A program made the translations under genes and the position numbers. Under the pieces are notes generated by a model. The model worked only from the letters and a program-made list of their open reading frames with translations. It was not told the origin of the DNA and did no database searches. 41,771 nt of DNA from JBFMDN01 sp040753915 (GTDB lineage Bacteria; Desulfobacterota; Desulfomonilia; Desulfomonilales; Desulfomonilaceae): positions 1-41,771 of the forward strand of contig JBFMDN010000052.1 of the NCBI GenBank assembly GCA_040753915.1, in the 5' to 3' direction. Below, one piece after another: positions 38,681-41,771 of the stretch (the first letter of the stretch is position 1; each line of letters starts with the position of its first letter).

Positions 38681-39466
38681 ATGCGTGCATCAGTTCGCAT
38701 ATGGGTGATGGCAGCCGCTGTCGTAATGTCGGTGATACCCGGCCAGGGCATCATGGCGGCGGGAACGGCTGACATGCTGGTAGACGCTGCTGGCAAAGGC
38801 GATCTGGCGAAGGTAAAGACCCTCGTGGGACAGGGGGTCGACGTCAACTCCAGCAGCGTGGAAACCGGCCTCACTCCTCTAATCGCAGCGGTCTTGAGCG
38901 GGCGAGTCGACGTGGTGAAATACCTTTTGGACAACGGAGCCGACGTGCACGCCCCGACGAATCGGGGGCTCACAGCTCTCATGGCAGCCGCATTGTCGCC
39001 TCGCATGAAGGAGATCGACAAGCTTCTCCTGGAGAAAGGGGCTGCGGATCAGGCACTCTTAGATGCCGCGGAACGTGACGATCTTGAAGCCATTCGAGCG
39101 CTTCTGGACGCGGGTGTGAACGTAAACGCGACAGAAAAGAGCACCGGCCAAACCGCCCTCGTAGTTGCTGCCTATTACGGTAATGGAGAGGCCGTGAAAT
39201 TGCTGCTTTCGCGTGGGGCAAAGGTAGATGCCAAGACTGCGCGTGGATTCACCGCTCTCATGGCCGCTGTGCTGGATGAGAACAACACCGAAACTGTGAG
39301 AATCCTCCTGGAGCACGGGGCAAACGTGAATGCGCAAAACGCATCGGGAAAGACCGCCCTGCAACTGGCCATGTTCATGAACGAGATCGCCCAGGACTTG
39401 CCGAGGGGAAATCCAAGCGGTGACAGTTCCATGATAACACTTCTCAAGAAGTACGGAGCCAAGTGA
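38681..39466 (+). CDS. Exported ankyrin-repeat protein
   Basis: This 261-residue protein has a signal peptide (MRASVRIWVMAAAVVMSVIP, cleavage likely near IMAAG) and then about six ankyrin-type units. Clear examples are TPLIAAVLSGRVDVVKYLLDNG, TALMAAALSPRMKEIDKLLL, TALVVAAYYGNGEAVKLLLS and TALMAAVLDENNTETVRILLE. Ankyrin repeats bind other proteins; the export signal puts this one in the periplasm. In some bacteria periplasmic ankyrin proteins sit next to catalases or inhibitors, but here the only partner is the small membrane protein upstream. It converges on the cyclophilin-like gene 8 bases away. Confidence 0.85.
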   Translation: MRASVRIWVMAAAVVMSVIPGQGIMAAGTADMLVDAAGKGDLAKVKTLVGQGVDVNSSSVETGLTPLIAAVLSGRVDVVKYLLDNGADVHAPTNRGLTALMAAALSPRMKEIDKLLLEKGAADQALLDAAERDDLEAIRALLDAGVNVNATEKSTGQTALVVAAYYGNGEAVKLLLSRGAKVDAKTARGFTALMAAVLDENNTETVRILLEHGANVNAQNASGKTALQLAMFMNEIAQDLPRGNPSGDSSMITLLKKYGAK

Positions 39467-39474
39467 CCGGCAGC

Positions 39475-39843
39475 CTATGACCGCTCCAGCTTCACCAGGT
39501 TCTCGTGCATGACGTCTCTGAAACGGGTCGCGTCACCCAGGATCCTGCCAACCAAATTGACCGCGGATGCTGGCACAGGGGCCGTACCGCTGCTGGCCGG
39601 CGTGGGACCGAAAAATATGCAGAAAGCTTTACCCGTGGGCCAGTAACCGAGGTCGCCCACCTTTACGACCTCCGCAGCACTGGAATCGAGAGGTGCATCC
39701 ACAGGAATGGAGAAATAGATCTCGTCGCCCCATGTGTTAAATGTTGCGGAAAGTGGCAAGGCGGCAGCGATCTTGGCAGCGGTCGGCGTATCGTTGAGCT
39801 CCGCCTCCATGGAAACGCTTCCTACGGTTATCCTTAACTTCAT
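39475..39843 (-). CDS. Cyclophilin-like fold protein
   Basis: This 122-residue protein starts MKLRITVGSVSMEAELNDTP, then TAAKIAAALPLSATFNTWGDEIYFSIPV. It continues with VKVGDLGYWPTGKAFCIFFGPTP, the pattern of the small cyclophilin-like family (TM1367 type). These have the cyclophilin barrel but lack the usual prolyl isomerase residues; their function is unknown. The ATG at 39843 is close to a GGAGG on the minus strand. It faces away from the Mut7-C gene, so the 115-base gap must hold both promoters. Confidence 0.85.
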   Translation of the reverse strand: MKLRITVGSVSMEAELNDTPTAAKIAAALPLSATFNTWGDEIYFSIPVDAPLDSSAAEVVKVGDLGYWPTGKAFCIFFGPTPASSGTAPVPASAVNLVGRILGDATRFRDVMHENLVKLERS

Positions 39844-39856
39844 TGTGCACCCTCCA

Positions 39857-39885
39857 TTGCGAAATGTGTATCCTGACCGTATGAT
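39857..39885 (+). promoter_or_regulatory. Predicted sigma-70 promoter for the Mut7-C gene
   Basis: TTGCGA (39857-39862) and TATGAT (39880-39885) are 17 bases apart. Transcription would start near 39892, after the ATG at 39881, which argues for the later start at 39959. Confidence 0.35.
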
Positions 39886-39958
39886 GACGCTGTTCGGGCT
39901 GGAACGCCAGAAAATTCAGTGTCCTCAAGCACGAGAGGCCACGAGGGAGCTGGAGGCC

Positions 39959-40465
39959 ATGACCTGCCCAGGGTCCAAAGAGAACCGAGAAATTGAGGCG
40001 TCCTGCAATCGGCAGTCCCAGGGACGATTCGACGTGGACGGCATGTTGGGACGCCTCGCGAAGTGGTTGCGTATATTGGGCCTTGACGCCCAGTTCCCGG
40101 TCAAAGCCCCGAGACCGGGGAGGATCTTCCTCACAGCAAAGAAACGGAGTTGGGGGCCCGGAATCATTTTCATCGAGTCAGATAACCTGATGGAGCAAGT
40201 CAGGCAGACCCTCCTGGAAGCTGACGTCAGGCCGAATCCGGAGCACTTTCTTTCACGATGCCTGGTCTGCAATGCACGAGTCAGGGCGATTAGCCCACGG
40301 GATGCGGAAGGGAGAGTGCCAGCCGGGATACTCGATCGGGATTACCTCTTCAACGAGTGTCCCCAGTGCGGCAGAGTGTACTGGGAGGGCTCCCACAGAA
40401 ATCGGATAGAACAGCGGCTTCGTGCAGCGGGCCTGGATGTGGCTCTCCCTCATGAGGACAGCTAG
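39959..40465 (+). CDS. Mut7-C RNase domain-containing protein
   Basis: Mut7-C proteins carry a PIN-like domain named from the C-terminus of the Mut-7 exonuclease; a ribonuclease role is assumed. Motifs are FDVDGMLGRLAKWLRILG near the N-terminus, IFLTAKK, IIFIESDNLMEQVRQTL, and a zinc ribbon made of RCLVCNARV and NECPQCGRVYWEGSH. I start at the ATG at 39959 (168 aa), with GAGGGAG 9 bases upstream. An ATG at 39881 would give 194 aa but overlaps a promoter-like -10. In many members the first Asp of the domain is catalytic; here it is the D of FDVDGML. The EamA-type transporter gene follows after 39 bases. Confidence 0.85.
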   Translation: MTCPGSKENREIEASCNRQSQGRFDVDGMLGRLAKWLRILGLDAQFPVKAPRPGRIFLTAKKRSWGPGIIFIESDNLMEQVRQTLLEADVRPNPEHFLSRCLVCNARVRAISPRDAEGRVPAGILDRDYLFNECPQCGRVYWEGSHRNRIEQRLRAAGLDVALPHEDS

Positions 40466-40504
40466 GACAGCGAATAAAGCGGATGGTCTTGAGGTAGACA
40501 AACA

Positions 40505-41377
40505 GTGCCGTATTGGTTTCTCGTCGCGTTGAGCTGTGCATTCTTTACCGCGAGCTGTGATGCTGTTTCCAAGCGGATCATGGCCAAGAACGATGAATGG
40601 ATTACCGGTGCGATCCTCCTAAGCCTGTCGGTCCTATTCCTTCTGCCACTAGTGTCGAGGATGGAGCTCGGCCCCGTGACGCTCGAGCTGGTTGGTGTCC
40701 TGTCTGTCGCGCTTCCCTTGGAGATACTCGGGTACTATCTGTTCCTCACTGCTATTAGAATAGCTCCTCTGTCTCTCACTGTCCCCATGTTGGCCTTTAC
40801 GCCGGTCATGACAATTCTCACCGCCTGGGTCCTGGTGGGCGAGCAGATTCATTGGACTGGTATTACCGGGATCTGCCTCGTCACGCTCGGAGCGTACGTG
40901 CTCAATGGAGACCTGGCCGCTCACGGCATCATGGCTCCTCTAAAGGCGCTGCTGTCAAATGTTGGGACGAGAAGGATGCTGGCTGTAGCATTCGTTTGGT
41001 CGATCACATCCAGCCTGGGCAAGAAGGGAATCCTCCTGTATGGGGCGATTCCCTTCGGATTTGTCCTTATCTGCGGCGACGTGTTGATCTTTGTACTGAT
41101 TTGTATCGTCAGGCACAGCATGGGATTGGGAGACATTGCGGTGAGAGGGGAGCTTGCTGCCTTATTTCTGTTGGGTGGCCTGCTCATGGCTGCTGCAGAG
41201 ATTACCCACTTCGTGTCATTGAGCATGGCCCCAGTAGCGTACATGATTTCCGTGAAACGTCTGAGCCTCGTCTTCGGCGTGCTGCTGGGATGGATATTCT
41301 TCGGCGAGCAGAACATCCGATTTCGTCTCATCGGTTCGCTGGTCATGGTTGGAGGCGTGTTTCTCCTCTACGAGTGA
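40505..41377 (+). CDS. EamA/DMT-family transporter
   Basis: This 290-residue inner-membrane protein has about ten hydrophobic segments in two similar halves of five, the layout of the drug/metabolite transporter (EamA) family. Each half ends in a typical stretch: TPVMTILTAWVLVGEQIHWTGITGICLVTLGAYVL in the first, KRLSLVFGVLLGWIFFGEQNIRF with LIGSLVMVGGVFLLY in the second. The substrate is not predictable. The start is a GTG (VPYWFLVALSCAFFTAS) with GAGGT upstream, and no better in-frame start is seen. It follows Mut7-C closely and may share its transcript. Confidence 0.85.
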   Translation: MPYWFLVALSCAFFTASCDAVSKRIMAKNDEWITGAILLSLSVLFLLPLVSRMELGPVTLELVGVLSVALPLEILGYYLFLTAIRIAPLSLTVPMLAFTPVMTILTAWVLVGEQIHWTGITGICLVTLGAYVLNGDLAAHGIMAPLKALLSNVGTRRMLAVAFVWSITSSLGKKGILLYGAIPFGFVLICGDVLIFVLICIVRHSMGLGDIAVRGELAALFLLGGLLMAAAEITHFVSLSMAPVAYMISVKRLSLVFGVLLGWIFFGEQNIRFRLIGSLVMVGGVFLLYE

Positions 41378-41559
41378 GCTTCTTGGTCAAGCTGGTGTCA
41401 AGGTCGGACCTGTGCTTGATGCGCTCCACTATATCTTGAGCTTGCATCCCTGGCGTGTTCCTGGCAATTTGCCATTTGCTCGAGCTTGCTCTAGAATACG
41501 CGCCACTTCCACCCGTACGTCATGTGCCTGTTCCCCGGTCATCGATCGGGGACGGCTTA

Positions 41560-41644
41560 GTGGTCGACGGCACAAATACGGTACTGTATCTGCGCCGCGG
41601 GGTACGTGGTGAGCGCATCGTTGGCACTGTAGGGGCGGGCCTTG
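41560..41644 (+). mobile_element. MITE-like element, truncated copy 3 (85 bp)
   Basis: The left half of the element at 22646 and 37364 is present, preceded by TTA (41557-41559). The match ends abruptly after GTAGGGGCGGGCCTTG at 41644, in the loop of the internal palindrome; the right half is missing. A break in the cruciform loop is a plausible cause. Confidence 0.8.
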
Positions 41645-41725
41645 GAAAATGTCTCAAAACTCGGGACACACCAACAATCGTAGCACGATTGAGCGTCTAT
41701 GCGTGGAAAGGCACCCTCACCCCAA

Positions 41726-41746
41726 CCCTCTCCCAGAGGGAGAGGG
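41726..41746. repeat. Palindromic repeat unit
   Basis: CCCTCTCCC (41726-41734), AGA, and GGGAGAGGG (41738-41746) form a perfect 9-bp hairpin. It sits within a CACCCTCACCCCAACC context of the kind seen in dispersed palindromic repeats of many proteobacteria. Another CCCCTCTCCCCC lies at the very end of the window. Confidence 0.6.
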
Positions 41747-41771
41747 AGCCTGAAGAATCCCCTCTCCCCCG

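Larger units (their letters stand above)
41378..41771. other. Region without a gene, holding repeats
   Basis: No convincing gene is present in the last 394 bases. They contain a truncated copy of the MITE-like element and a common GC-rich palindrome. On the minus strand a 37-codon open frame (41429-41542, MTGEQAHDVRVEVARILEQA) looks protein-like. It is followed in another frame by MQAQDIVERIKHRSDL, perhaps a remnant of a decayed gene, but it has no ribosome binding site. Confidence 0.4.

Noticed and set aside
41429..41542. 37-codon minus-strand frame (MTGEQAHDVRVEVARILEQA)
   Set aside because: It is protein-like but has no ribosome binding site and stops early; at best a decayed gene fragment.

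Overview
The window looks like chromosomal DNA of a moderately GC-rich Gram-negative bacterium, most likely one of the former Deltaproteobacteria (Desulfobacterota; the gene content suggests a Desulfomonile-like sulfate-reducer or syntroph, which is inference). Signs of a Gram-negative cell are two outer-membrane barrel proteins and RseP. A selenocysteine-containing SelD suggests an anaerobe that uses selenium.

Positions 1-13124 hold the classic tuf-rpmG-tRNA-Trp-secE-nusG-rplK-rplA-rplJ-rplL-rpoB-rpoC block, all on the + strand. It carries an L10-leader regulatory RNA before rplJ, a hairpin that hides the rplJ ribosome binding site, a strong hairpin between rplL and rpoB, and a strong hairpin after rpoC. 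RpoC is unusually long (1648 aa) because of two insertions, one of about 85 aa before the clamp region and one of about 190 aa inside the trigger-loop insertion SI3.

Positions 13370-22810 are accessory. They hold a two-gene minus-strand unit (membrane-anchored unknown plus a UPF0145 protein), a small + strand ORF with its own terminator, a large minus-strand outer-membrane barrel protein, a small conserved hypothetical, a frameshifted DUF3800 gene between degenerate repeats, a four-helix membrane protein and a second outer-membrane protein.

Positions 22900-27791 return to core functions: nadD-rsfS facing away from rseP-tsaB, then hicB, a broken hicA, and selD (a selenoprotein whose UGA codon hides its true start). 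Next come an L,D-transpeptidase, a helix-turn-helix/multi-zinc-ribbon protein with a DUF362 protein, a small hypothetical, uvrA, a FadD-type acyl-CoA ligase, a membrane protein plus exported ankyrin protein (possibly on a leaderless mRNA), a cyclophilin-like protein, a Mut7-C protein and an EamA-type transporter.

A family of short non-autonomous mobile elements occurs three times (22646, 37364 and a truncated copy at 41560). It has terminal inverted repeats, an internal cruciform and 3-bp TWA target duplications. One copy sits exactly on the stop codon of an outer-membrane protein gene. No CRISPR array, prophage or clear multi-gene defence system was seen. The most notable observations are the expanded RpoC trigger-loop insertion, the mobile-element family, the Sec-SelD, and the decayed hicA beside an intact hicB.
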